From Acinetobacter seifertii (GTDB taxonomy: Bacteria > Pseudomonadota > Gammaproteobacteria > Pseudomonadales > Moraxellaceae): 64,000 nt of DNA. Position 1 is the stretch's first letter. Each line of letters opens with the position of its first letter. The notes beneath the pieces are model-generated. The model worked only from the letters and a program-made list of their open reading frames with translations, was not told the origin of the DNA and searched no databases. The stretch covers positions 1,047,204 through 1,111,203 of the forward strand of contig NZ_KB851200.1 of the NCBI RefSeq assembly GCF_000368065.1. Direction: 5' to 3'. Shown here one piece after another: positions 27,610 to 35,633 of the stretch. Made by a program: the position numbers and the translations under genes.

Positions 27610-27648
27610 ATAAGCCGAATACTGCAAATGAGCATTCGGCTTATTTTT
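27610..27648. terminator. Convergent terminator
   Basis: A 10-bp stem (TAAGCCGAAT / ATTCGGCTTA) with a 13-nt loop and T-rich 3' side lies between the DJ-1 gene and the metallo-hydrolase gene. Confidence 0.8.
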
Positions 27649-27654
27649 ATCAAA

Positions 27655-28674
27655 CTATGAACGCCACCAATAATTTTCGACATTTGGCTCATTTAAGTTC
27701 AAGATCTCACCCATCTGAGGCGTGCTAATCGCTAACTTATTTTCATGTGCCAAACAGACAATACGTTCAAACGGATCATCCCAAGCATGCAGTGCCAAGT
27801 CAAACGTACCATTGTGCACAGGTAATAAATGACGACCCTTTAAATCGATATGTGCTTGTAAAGTTTGCTCTGGTTGCATATGAACATCGGGCCATTCAGG
27901 GTCATAAGCGCCAGTTTCTAACATAGTCAAATCAAACGGGCCATAGCGGTGTCCAATCTCTTTAAACCCGTCAAAATAACCCGTGTCACCGCTAAAAAAT
28001 ACACGTAAGTCATTATCAATAATTACCCACGAAGCCCAAAGCGTCGCATTGCTATCGCCCATACCACGGCCTGAAAAGTGATGAGCAGGGGTGGCAACCA
28101 ATTTTAGTCCATCCACATGGGTAGTATCCCACCAATCAAGTTGTTGAACTTTTTCTGCTGGAATTCCCCATTTAATAAGGGTGTCGCCCACACCAAGCGG
28201 TGTTAAGAAATGTTCAACTTTATCGTTAAGCTGCATCACTGCATGATAGTCAAGGTGGTCGTAGTGATTATGCGACAAAATCACGCCTTTAATCGGTGGT
28301 AAGTCAGCAATACTAATCGGTGGTTGGTGGAAACGTTTTGGACCAATCCATTGAAAAGGTGAAGCACGATCTGAGAAAACAGGGTCGGTTAACCAAAACT
28401 CATTTTGCAGTTTTAACAAAATGGTTGAGTGGCCCAAACGAAATAGAGAGCGGTCAGGCGCACTTAAAAGCTGTTCTTTGGTTAAGCTTAAAACAGGAAT
28501 TTCTTTGTTTGGAACGGTGTCTTTTGGTTTGTTAAATAAAAACTTCCACATAAGTTGAAGTGTTTTACCAAAAGAAGGCTTGTGTTGGTTCGGACGCGTA
28601 TTTCTAAATTTGCCATTGTGCTGCTGAGATGGCATTAAGGGAGAAGGCAAGTCTGTTGTGTTTGAAATAGTCAT
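27655..28674 (-). CDS. MBL-fold metallo-hydrolase (UlaG/NAPE-PLD-like)
   Basis: The 339-residue protein has the metallo-beta-lactamase metal motif SHNHYDHLDY, further ligands in TPAHHFSGRG and FSGDTGY and a late His in LPVHNGTFD. The tryptophan-rich ends and FRLGHSTILLKL are typical of the lactonase/N-acyl-phosphatidylethanolamine phospholipase-like group. The substrate is unknown. It is preceded by AAGGA and by an operator-like palindrome that is repeated upstream of the neighbouring TetR gene, so it is probably a TetR-controlled lipid- or lactone-hydrolase. Confidence 0.82.
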   Translation of the reverse strand: MTISNTTDLPSPLMPSQQHNGKFRNTRPNQHKPSFGKTLQLMWKFLFNKPKDTVPNKEIPVLSLTKEQLLSAPDRSLFRLGHSTILLKLQNEFWLTDPVFSDRASPFQWIGPKRFHQPPISIADLPPIKGVILSHNHYDHLDYHAVMQLNDKVEHFLTPLGVGDTLIKWGIPAEKVQQLDWWDTTHVDGLKLVATPAHHFSGRGMGDSNATLWASWVIIDNDLRVFFSGDTGYFDGFKEIGHRYGPFDLTMLETGAYDPEWPDVHMQPEQTLQAHIDLKGRHLLPVHNGTFDLALHAWDDPFERIVCLAHENKLAISTPQMGEILNLNEPNVENYWWRS

Positions 28675-28752
28675 CTTGTTTTTCCTTTATTGGAACAAAC
28701 CTATATATGCAAATAAGAACTTGGGCTAAGTACTTATTTTGACTTAATTAAA

Positions 28753-28766
28753 TGAGTATTTACTCA
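28753..28766. promoter_or_regulatory. TetR operator candidate upstream of the metallo-hydrolase
   Basis: TGAGTATTTACTCA (TGAGT-N4-ACTCA) lies between the hydrolase and the TetR gene. The same pattern occurs at 29402-29415 before tetR. Confidence 0.6.
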
Positions 28767-28815
28767 CTCATTAATTTGTTTAAAAATAAGGACGCCGTGC
28801 ATCCTTATTTTTTAT

Positions 28816-29385
28816 CTATATTGAAACTGCATGCCAAAACGCTTCAAAGCCAGATTTGCGATAACGCTCGGCTTGAGAAGGGTCTTGGGCAATAAAATTA
28901 AGAGTAACTTCGGCAAGCGCACCTAAAATCGAAGCAATAAATAACGGTGGATAATCTCTTAATTTGCCATCGTTAATACGTTCCTGAATGTTTTGGGTGA
29001 GGTCACAAAAGGTTTGCATACCAATTTGTTTGCTTTGCTCAGTAATTTGTTCCGAGGTCGAAAGCTGTGCCATCACTTTACGCTTAAGGGGAGCTTCTAA
29101 ACTCCAGTCTAAATAGCTTTGCCAGATATGCGACATTTGTGTTTGTAAGTCTGAGTTGGTAGGGTAACCAAGCATCATGACCTGACGTAGCTCAGCCTTG
29201 AGCGAAAGATATAACTGGTTAAGCAGTTCTTCTTTATTACTAAAATAGGTAAATAAAGTACCTTCTGCCACGCCAGCAACTTTAGCAATTTTTGAGGTAG
29301 ATGCACGCTCGCCAAGCTCTGCTAATGTTTCAATAGCAGCGCTTAAAATTGCATTACGTTTATCTTCACTACGAGGACGAGCCAT
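28816..29385 (-). CDS. TetR-family regulator
   Basis: The N-terminal helix-turn-helix is clear (ASTSKIAKVAGVAEGTLFTYFSNKEELL), followed by a helical ligand domain. The preferred ATG is at 29385 (MARPRSEDKRNAIL); a longer frame would need a TTG. It is followed by the metallo-hydrolase gene on the same strand. Matching TGAGT-N4-ACTCA palindromes occur 17 bp before its own start and in front of the hydrolase, so autoregulation and control of the hydrolase are inferred. The ligand is unknown. Confidence 0.85.
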   Translation of the reverse strand: MARPRSEDKRNAILSAAIETLAELGERASTSKIAKVAGVAEGTLFTYFSNKEELLNQLYLSLKAELRQVMMLGYPTNSDLQTQMSHIWQSYLDWSLEAPLKRKVMAQLSTSEQITEQSKQIGMQTFCDLTQNIQERINDGKLRDYPPLFIASILGALAEVTLNFIAQDPSQAERYRKSGFEAFWHAVSI

Positions 29386-29401
29386 ATACAAACATATTAA
29401 T

Positions 29402-29415
29402 TGAGTGATTACTCA
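29402..29415. promoter_or_regulatory. TetR operator candidate upstream of tetR
   Basis: TGAGTGATTACTCA, extended to TTGAGTGATTACTCAA (29401-29416), lies just upstream of the tetR start. Confidence 0.6.
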
Positions 29416-29642
29416 ATCATATATAAAAAATGTGAGAGAGCAAGTTATCTTTTGTGTAGAAGTAAAAAATTATTCAAAATTTCTAAAAACAATGAAGATG
29501 AGAGTCGAAGATTGCTGAATATATTAAAAAAAATATGCTATTTTTCACAGCACTTTGGTGAGACTAATTTTTCATGTATCGGTTTGGGCTCTTAATCGGC
29601 TTACTAGCAATATTGCTACAGAACCTTGTGTTCTGGCAAAGC

Positions 29643-29942
29643 CTATTGCCCAGCGAAATGCATCAGCAAATGGTATGTCAACTTACGGCATTTATATAAA
29701 AGATGGCTGGCAAGTTTTTCTAAAGCGCCATTTGCTAGAGCAAAGTTATAAAAAAGAGTGACCGATAAAATAATAAAGAAAATTTTGACAGGCCATAACT
29801 CAATAACTTCTGAAGGCTTTAAACCCATCCCAAAGCAGCCAATGAGGTAGGCGAATGCTATTGCAAAAAATCCAATATTGATTTTGGTTTTATAACCTAA
29901 ACCTATAGATACGGCTAAAGCTATAAGCATCAATGCAGCCAT
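29643..29942 (-). pseudogene. N-terminal remnant of a MatC/DASS-type dicarboxylate carrier
   Basis: The 99-residue frame begins MAALMLIALAVSIGLGYKTK and contains FAIAFAYLIGCFGMGLKPSEVIELWP and FNFALANGALEKLA-like segments; these resemble the conserved MatC N-terminal domain of ~430-residue anion transporters. After about residue 85 the similarity stops and the region down to 29420 has no long frame, so the gene is truncated or decayed. It is divergent from an intact GntR regulator, which probably once controlled it. The rest of the 29420-30053 gap shows nothing else that I can support. Confidence 0.6.
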
Positions 29943-30053
29943 ATTATCTTCCTTGATAAATATATAAACATCTAAACATATATATGTTTGGTTTTTTGTA
30001 TTACATATAACTATGCTAATATTGTCAAATCGATTTCATAATGTTTAACGCAA

Positions 30054-30785
30054 ATGCTTGATGAGACTGCATTTAAAAATTTTAAATTGCCACGATATGA
30101 AAAGGTCCGTTGGGAGCTTCAAAAGCTACTGATCCAGTCAAAATGGACAGTTGAAGAGCCTATTCCAAGTGAACAAGAGCTTGCTCAAATGTATAGCGTG
30201 TCGGTAGGAACCGTAAGAAAAGCTGTAGAAGGACTAGTTGAAGATGGCTTGTTAGTTAAACAGCAAGGCAAAGGTACTTTCCTAAAACAGCCTAACTTTG
30301 AAAACTCACTTATTCGTTTTTTTAGACTACGTAATAAAAAAGGCGAGTTCATTCAGCCACAAGGACAAATTAAAAAAGTAGAAGTGTGCGATGCAATACC
30401 AGAGGTGAATGCAGAGCTGGAACTTGGGCACACCGAAAAGCTTATTTATATCGAGCGTGTCCGTAAGCATGAAGAAGTCGTTGTGTTGAGTGAACGAATC
30501 TGGTTGCCTGAACATTTATTTAAAAATCTGGAAGAAATTCCAATCGCTGAGTTTGGGAATCTACTTTATCCTTTTTATTATCAGCACTGTGGTCAATTTA
30601 TTTCTTCTGCAACAGAACGCTTAACTTTCGAGAAAAATATCAAAGATAGCCATTTAAATAATAAGCTTGAAGATCCTTTGGTTAAGGTGTGTCGTATTGC
30701 AAAAAACCTTGAAGGTGTGGCAGTCGAATACCGTGAGTCTTATGGTTTGGCCGATAATTTTCATTATGAAATATCGATTAACTGA
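30054..30785 (+). CDS. GntR-family (HutC/UTRA) regulator
   Basis: The 243-residue protein has an N-terminal winged helix (PIPSEQELAQMYSVSVGTVRKA, in pieces, with GLLVKQQGKGTFL as the wing) and a C-terminal UTRA ligand domain (AEYRESYG-like end VAVEYRESYGLADNFHYEI). This HutC-type architecture senses small carboxylates, sugars or amino-acid derivatives. It is divergent from a truncated transporter fragment and convergent with the LysR gene, so its original target appears lost; control of remote genes cannot be excluded. Confidence 0.82.
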   Translation: MLDETAFKNFKLPRYEKVRWELQKLLIQSKWTVEEPIPSEQELAQMYSVSVGTVRKAVEGLVEDGLLVKQQGKGTFLKQPNFENSLIRFFRLRNKKGEFIQPQGQIKKVEVCDAIPEVNAELELGHTEKLIYIERVRKHEEVVVLSERIWLPEHLFKNLEEIPIAEFGNLLYPFYYQHCGQFISSATERLTFEKNIKDSHLNNKLEDPLVKVCRIAKNLEGVAVEYRESYGLADNFHYEISIN

Positions 30786-30807
30786 TGACTTGTTTTAATT
30801 TCTGATT

Positions 30808-31713
30808 TCAAAATGGATTTGATTCAGAAAAAAGTTCAAAACATACTCTTCTTAACCATTGATTGCTTGGTGTTTGATGAACCCGTGCATGCCAATGCTG
30901 CTTCACGCTATAAGTCGGAAAACTATAGGGTGGTTCTAAAACTTTTAAACCGCCTCTGACCAAAAGCACTTGACTTAAATAGTGTGGAATAGTCGCAATT
31001 GCATCTGTGTCTTGTACAACCAAACCAACCCCTAAATAGCTTGGTAAACGAACCAGAATATTTCGGTTTACTCCCAGTTTTTGTAGTTCATGCTCCAGCA
31101 CGTAGTGTCCACCCGTTGCAAAAATATCGACATGTAGCTCTTGGCGAAATTCTTGATCTGAAAGCGTTGTACCTGTAAGTCTCGGGTGTTCTTTACTAGC
31201 AATGCAAACATAACGTTGTTGGAAAAGCGTTTGCTGATAAAAACCCGCTTCGAGCTGAGGCAAAAAACCAATGGCTAAATCAATGTCTCCATTTGACATC
31301 ATCACTGGCGTATTGGCATCAATTGGGATAATTTCCAAGCGAATGTTGGGTGCATGGGCACGTAAATAATTGATCAGTTTAGGTAATAAAACCAGATGAC
31401 TAATATCAGTCATGCTGATTTTAAATTGATAATTTGAAGTCTGTGGATCAAATTCAATATTGTAGTTTTGAACCAGTTTTAGTCGGTTCAGAATTTCTAC
31501 AACAAGTGGATATATTTGTTTAGATAACTCAGTAGGTTGCATTTTATTTTCAATACGGACAAAAAGTGGGTCCTGAAAATGCTCACGTAATTTATTTAAC
31601 GCAATACTTAAAGTGGGTTGTCCAATTTCAAGCTGTTCAGCAGCTTTAGACACACTGCTATGTTTATAAATTTCAAAGAAAATTTGTAAAAGCCGAGTAT
31701 CAAGATCAAACAC
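30808..31713 (-). CDS. LysR-type regulator of the gentisate cluster
   Basis: This 301-residue LysR protein has an N-terminal helix-turn-helix (SVSKAAEQLEIGQPTLSIALNKL) and an effector domain with FKISMTDISHLVLLPKL and DLAIGFLPQLEAGFYQQTLF. The latter style belongs to the NahR/NodD-like aromatic-responsive group. It is divergent from the gentisate dioxygenase gene over 154 bp that contain two palindromes. It is probably the activator of the 3-hydroxybenzoate/gentisate genes (equivalent to MhbR/NagR in other bacteria); the inducer is inferred. Confidence 0.82.
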   Translation of the reverse strand: MFDLDTRLLQIFFEIYKHSSVSKAAEQLEIGQPTLSIALNKLREHFQDPLFVRIENKMQPTELSKQIYPLVVEILNRLKLVQNYNIEFDPQTSNYQFKISMTDISHLVLLPKLINYLRAHAPNIRLEIIPIDANTPVMMSNGDIDLAIGFLPQLEAGFYQQTLFQQRYVCIASKEHPRLTGTTLSDQEFRQELHVDIFATGGHYVLEHELQKLGVNRNILVRLPSYLGVGLVVQDTDAIATIPHYLSQVLLVRGGLKVLEPPYSFPTYSVKQHWHARVHQTPSNQWLRRVCFELFSESNPF

Positions 31714-31726
31714 TTTAATTTCCTTA

Positions 31727-31788
31727 TATTGATTTTATCAATACAGACTATTGTTTTTTGTGCATGGATTCAACAATTTTCGATTGTT
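31727..31788. promoter_or_regulatory. LysR binding-site candidates before the gentisate operon
   Basis: Two dyads lie in the divergent promoter: TATTGAT-N3-ATCAATA (31727-31743) and AACAAT-N5-ATTGTT (31772-31788). The first is the size and shape of a LysR recognition site; the second lies nearer the gentisate gene. Confidence 0.5.
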
Positions 31789-31867
31789 ACATTGATGATC
31801 AAGGAAGAATAGGTCGTAAAAGTACAAAGCATTCTTGTACAAATTGGCCTTAAATAGAGGATCTGAA

Positions 31868-32905
31868 ATGGAACAGTTAGCAACGCTAGATGACTTGCCA
31901 AAACGTTATCTTGGTCAACTTGAAGAATCAAATTTAGTCCCTTTATGGCCAAGTTTACGCAATGTATTACCTCCGCATAAACCGATGCCGCAGACCGTAG
32001 CAACTGCTTGGTATTTTCAGAATATTAAACCTTTATTGCTCGAAGCAGGTGAGTTAACACCAATTGAAAAAGCTGAACGCCGTGTATTGGTTTTAGCCAA
32101 TCCCGGACATGGTCTGGAAAATATGAAAGCCAGTTCGGTCATGTATCTTGGCATGCAGCTTTTGTTACCAAAAGAGTGGGCGCCATCACATCGACATACC
32201 CCAAATGCAGTACGTCTGATTGTTGAAGGTGAAGGCGCGTATACGACTGTTGAAGGTCAAAAATGCATGATGGAGCATGGAGATTTAATCCTTACGCCAT
32301 CCGGGCTTTGGCATGAACATGGACATGATGGCGATGAGCCTGTGATCTGGTTAGATGTGTTGGATTTACCTTTGGTTTATTACATGGAAGCTTCTTATGT
32401 ACAACCGGGCGAAATCCAAAAAGTGACCAGTGCCGGAAATGCTCATCATTATGGAACGGGCATTGTACCAACAGCACATTTTACTCGTGAAAATGCTTCG
32501 TATCCGATCATGCGTTACTCTTGGAAAGAAACCAAAAAAGTTTTGCATGCGCTTGCCGATGATAAAAACCATCAAGCCCCAATTCAGGTGACTTACATCA
32601 ATCCTGAAACCGGTGATGACTGTCAAAATATTATTGGTTATTCGGCTTTAATGCTCAGACCAAATGAAACTTTACAGCTCCAACCGCGCTCTAGTGCCCA
32701 AATTTTTCATGTGATTGACGGTCAGCTCCAAGTCAAAATTGATCAGAAAGATTTCAATTTAAATAAAGCTGATACGGCATGTGCGCCATGTTTTTCTCAT
32801 ATTGATTTAATCAATACCTTAGATCAACCATGTTATTTGTTTATTGCAGATGAAGCACCCTTACAACGGAAACTGGGTTTGTACTCTGTGCGTGAGCGCC
32901 AGTAA
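31868..32905 (+). CDS. Gentisate 1,2-dioxygenase
   Basis: This 345-residue bicupin Fe(II) enzyme opens gentisate to maleylpyruvate. The first cupin carries the metal ligands in SHRHTPNAVRLIVEGEGAY and WHEHGHDGDEPVIWLD; the second has LQLQPRSSAQIFHVIDGQL. The length is normal for the family. The ATG at 31868 with GAGG upstream is chosen over an in-frame extension. It is the first gene of a tight operon with 3-hydroxybenzoate 6-hydroxylase, isomerase and fumarylpyruvate hydrolase, which confirms the substrate. Confidence 0.93.
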   Translation: MEQLATLDDLPKRYLGQLEESNLVPLWPSLRNVLPPHKPMPQTVATAWYFQNIKPLLLEAGELTPIEKAERRVLVLANPGHGLENMKASSVMYLGMQLLLPKEWAPSHRHTPNAVRLIVEGEGAYTTVEGQKCMMEHGDLILTPSGLWHEHGHDGDEPVIWLDVLDLPLVYYMEASYVQPGEIQKVTSAGNAHHYGTGIVPTAHFTRENASYPIMRYSWKETKKVLHALADDKNHQAPIQVTYINPETGDDCQNIIGYSALMLRPNETLQLQPRSSAQIFHVIDGQLQVKIDQKDFNLNKADTACAPCFSHIDLINTLDQPCYLFIADEAPLQRKLGLYSVRERQ

Positions 32906-32932
32906 ATAGAATATTTTATAAGGATATAAATC

Positions 32933-34153
32933 ATGTCAAATACTCAACAACCGATATTAATTGCTGGTGGTGGCATTGGCGGGTTTGCAGCTGCACTCGC
33001 TTTGGCAAAACAAGGCTTTAAGGTACAGGTTTTTGAACAAGCGCCTGAAATTGGTGAGATCGGTGCAGGTATTCAATTAGGCCCGAATGCATTTCATGCC
33101 TTTGATGCGCTAGGAATTGGTGAAATTGCTCGCAGTAAGGCGGTCTATACCGACTATATGGTTATGCATGATGCGATTGATGAATATCAGGTTGGTAAAA
33201 TTCCAACCGATGAAAAATTCCGTGAACGTTTTGGTAACCCATATGCGGTGATTCACCGTGCTGATATTCATGGTTCATTGGTGGAAGGCGCTAAACAATA
33301 CGGCAACTTGGAAATTATTACTAATTGTCATATTCAAAAAGTTGAGCAAGATGATGCTGGTGTAACGATTACCGATCAAAACGGCAAACAATATCATGGT
33401 CAGGCACTTATTGGTGCTGACGGGGTTAAATCCGTTGTGCGTGATACCTATGTGGGTGACCCTGCATTGGTTACAGGTCATGTGGTTTACCGTGCTGTAG
33501 TACCTGAAAGCGAGTTTCCTGAAGACTTGAAATGGAATGCCGCGAGTATTTGGGTCGGGCCAAATTGCCACCTTGTGCATTATCCACTACGCGGCGGAAA
33601 GGAATATAACGTTGTGGTGACGTTCCATAGCCGTGAGCAAGAACAGTGGGGTGTAACCGACGGCTCTAAAGAAGAAGTGCTGTCTTATTTTCAAGGAATT
33701 TGCCCGAAAGCTCGTCAATTGATTGAGTTACCTAAAAGTTGGCGCCGTTGGGCAACCGCAGACCGTGAACCAATTGAAACATGGACTTTTGGCCGTGTGA
33801 CATTACTTGGCGATGCGGCACATCCAACCACGCAATATATGGCGCAAGGTGCATGTATGGCGATGGAAGACGCTGTAACTTTAGGTGAAGCGTTACGTGT
33901 TACCAATCATGACATTTTAAAAGCTTTTGATATCTACCAAAAAGCACGTGTGGCACGTACAGCACGTATTGTTTTGTCTTCACGTGAAATGGGCAAAATT
34001 TACCATGCCAAAGGTGTACAACGCTTGGTTCGAAACGATTTGTGGCGTGGACGTCCTACTGAACGTTTTTATGATGCAATGGAATGGTTATATGGCTGGA
34101 ATGTCAATAACTGCCTTGATGCAGTGAAAAATTATCAAGGAAATGTAGCATGA
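32933..34153 (+). CDS. 3-Hydroxybenzoate 6-monooxygenase
   Basis: This FAD-dependent aromatic hydroxylase (406 residues) converts 3-hydroxybenzoate to gentisate with NADH and oxygen. It has the FAD motif IAGGGIGGFAAALALAKQG, the GIQLGPNAFHAFDALG block, LIGADGVKSVVRD and the second FAD motif TLLGDAAHPTTQYMAQGA. Salicylate 5- or 1-hydroxylases are relatives, but the gentisate neighbours and the YMAQGACMAMEDA block favour 3-hydroxybenzoate 6-hydroxylase (MhbM/XlnD/NagX type). Its stop overlaps the isomerase start (ATGA). Confidence 0.9.
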   Translation: MSNTQQPILIAGGGIGGFAAALALAKQGFKVQVFEQAPEIGEIGAGIQLGPNAFHAFDALGIGEIARSKAVYTDYMVMHDAIDEYQVGKIPTDEKFRERFGNPYAVIHRADIHGSLVEGAKQYGNLEIITNCHIQKVEQDDAGVTITDQNGKQYHGQALIGADGVKSVVRDTYVGDPALVTGHVVYRAVVPESEFPEDLKWNAASIWVGPNCHLVHYPLRGGKEYNVVVTFHSREQEQWGVTDGSKEEVLSYFQGICPKARQLIELPKSWRRWATADREPIETWTFGRVTLLGDAAHPTTQYMAQGACMAMEDAVTLGEALRVTNHDILKAFDIYQKARVARTARIVLSSREMGKIYHAKGVQRLVRNDLWRGRPTERFYDAMEWLYGWNVNNCLDAVKNYQGNVA

Positions 34154-34788
34154 AACTCTATAGCTTTTTCCGTAGCGGTACATCGCATCGAACTCGTATT
34201 GTGTTGAACCTAAAGGGTTTGGCTTACGAAGCAACTTATATCTCGCTCGCTAAAAATGAACACCTTCAAGCTGCTTTTAAAGCCTTAAATCCGCAAGGGT
34301 TTGTACCAGTACTTGAAACTGAATCAGGAAACTTGTTGCAAAGTCCAGCCATTATCGAATGGCTAGAAGAACAATATCCCGAACCCGCTTTATTGCCTAC
34401 AGATGCATTGGGTCGTGAAAAAGTCCGCGCCATTGCTGCATTAGTTGGATGCGATGTTCATCCATTAAACAACAAGCGTGTTCTTGAATACTTACGCCAG
34501 AACTTAGGGCTGGATGATGCACAAATCAACGCATGGTGTGCCAAGTGGATTCAGGATGGATTTGCAGCTTTAGAGCATATTTTGGAACAAGACCAGAATC
34601 GCGAAAAGTTCTGCTATGGCAATCAACCGACCATTGCAGATGCCTATTTAGTTCCACAAGTCGTTTCTGCCGAGCGTTTTAAAGTCGATTTATCGGCTTA
34701 TCCAAACATTAATGAAATTTACCAACATTGCATGACCTTAGAAGCATTTCAAAAAGCAGCACCTGAACAGCAGGCCGATGCATTTTGA
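34150..34788 (+). CDS. maiA: Maleylpyruvate/maleylacetoacetate isomerase (zeta-class GST)
   Basis: This 212-residue zeta-class glutathione-transferase fold protein has the motif SFFRSGTSHRTRIVLNLKG for glutathione binding, NPQGFVPVLETE, and a C-terminal helix domain with PTIADAYLVPQV. It isomerises maleylpyruvate to fumarylpyruvate in this operon; the closely related maleylacetoacetate isomerase acts in tyrosine degradation, so the maiA symbol is a family label. It overlaps the upstream gene by 4 bp, indicating translational coupling. Confidence 0.88.
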   Translation: MKLYSFFRSGTSHRTRIVLNLKGLAYEATYISLAKNEHLQAAFKALNPQGFVPVLETESGNLLQSPAIIEWLEEQYPEPALLPTDALGREKVRAIAALVGCDVHPLNNKRVLEYLRQNLGLDDAQINAWCAKWIQDGFAALEHILEQDQNREKFCYGNQPTIADAYLVPQVVSAERFKVDLSAYPNINEIYQHCMTLEAFQKAAPEQQADAF

Positions 34789-34820
34789 GTCGTGATTAAC
34801 TTAATAGAAGGAATTTAGAT

Positions 34821-35522
34821 ATGTCATTTATTTTTGAACCAATGACCACTGCGGGTCTATTTATTCACGGCTCAGCGCATAAATTTCCAGTACGCCGTGT
34901 GTATTGTGTTGGCCGTAACTACGCTGCTCATGCACGTGAAATGGGTTTTGACCCAGACCGTGAACCACCTTTTTTCTTTTGTAAGCCAAATGACCTTGAG
35001 TCGATTGTTCCAGTAAATACAGATGCGGTTGATATTCCATATCCATCTGAAACTTTAAATTTTCATTATGAAATTGAGTTGGTTGTTGCAATTGGTAAAG
35101 ATGCCAAAAATGTCTCGGTTGAGGATGCAGTGAACTATATCTATGGCTATGCCGTTGGTTTAGATATGACACGCCGTGACTTACAGATGGCAATGCGTGA
35201 AAAAGGTCGCCCATGGGAAATCGGTAAAGCTTTTGATTTTTCTGCACCAATTGGCCCAATTCATCCGATTACTCAAACGGGTGAAATCAATAATGCCGAT
35301 ATTCATTTAACTGTAAATGGTAAAACCGAACAGCACAGCGATGTCAGTCACCTGATTTGGTCTGTGGCTGAAACGATTGCGAATTTATCTACGTTATTTG
35401 AACTAAAAGCAGGTGATTTGATTTTTACAGGAACTCCAGAAGGTGTGGGTGCTGTAGTGAAAGGTGATGTTATGCGTGCAGACATTACCGGGTTGACTGG
35501 CATTACGGTGAATGTGAAATAA
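34821..35522 (+). CDS. Fumarylpyruvate hydrolase (FAH family)
   Basis: This 233-residue fumarylacetoacetate-hydrolase fold protein cleaves fumarylpyruvate to fumarate and pyruvate. Motifs are VYCVGRNYAAHAREMG near the N-terminus, FFFCKPNDLES, the acidic metal-site residues in FHYEIELVVAIGKD, and GDLIFTGTPEGVGAV. It completes the gentisate pathway to central metabolism. A Shine-Dalgarno AGAAGGAA precedes the start. A long-loop hairpin follows before the transporter gene. Confidence 0.9.
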   Translation: MSFIFEPMTTAGLFIHGSAHKFPVRRVYCVGRNYAAHAREMGFDPDREPPFFFCKPNDLESIVPVNTDAVDIPYPSETLNFHYEIELVVAIGKDAKNVSVEDAVNYIYGYAVGLDMTRRDLQMAMREKGRPWEIGKAFDFSAPIGPIHPITQTGEINNADIHLTVNGKTEQHSDVSHLIWSVAETIANLSTLFELKAGDLIFTGTPEGVGAVVKGDVMRADITGLTGITVNVK

Positions 35523-35550
35523 ATCAAATTGATCTGATTTATTGAAATAG

Positions 35551-35588
35551 GTGCTCAACCTAAATAAAAAATACAGTTGGGCACTTTT
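35551..35588 (+). terminator. Long-loop hairpin between the hydrolase and transporter genes
   Basis: GTGCTCAAC pairs with GTTGGGCAC (one G-T wobble) around a 16-nt loop and is followed by TTTT. It may partly terminate or attenuate transcription into the transporter. Confidence 0.45.
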
Positions 35589-35633
35589 GCTAAGGATTGC
35601 ATATACGCCAATGTATTGGCGAAAGGAGCTCTC

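Noticed and set aside
29401-29761. Two short plus-strand frames downstream of the TetR promoter
   Set aside because: They overlap decayed transporter sequence on the other strand and have no ribosome-binding sites.
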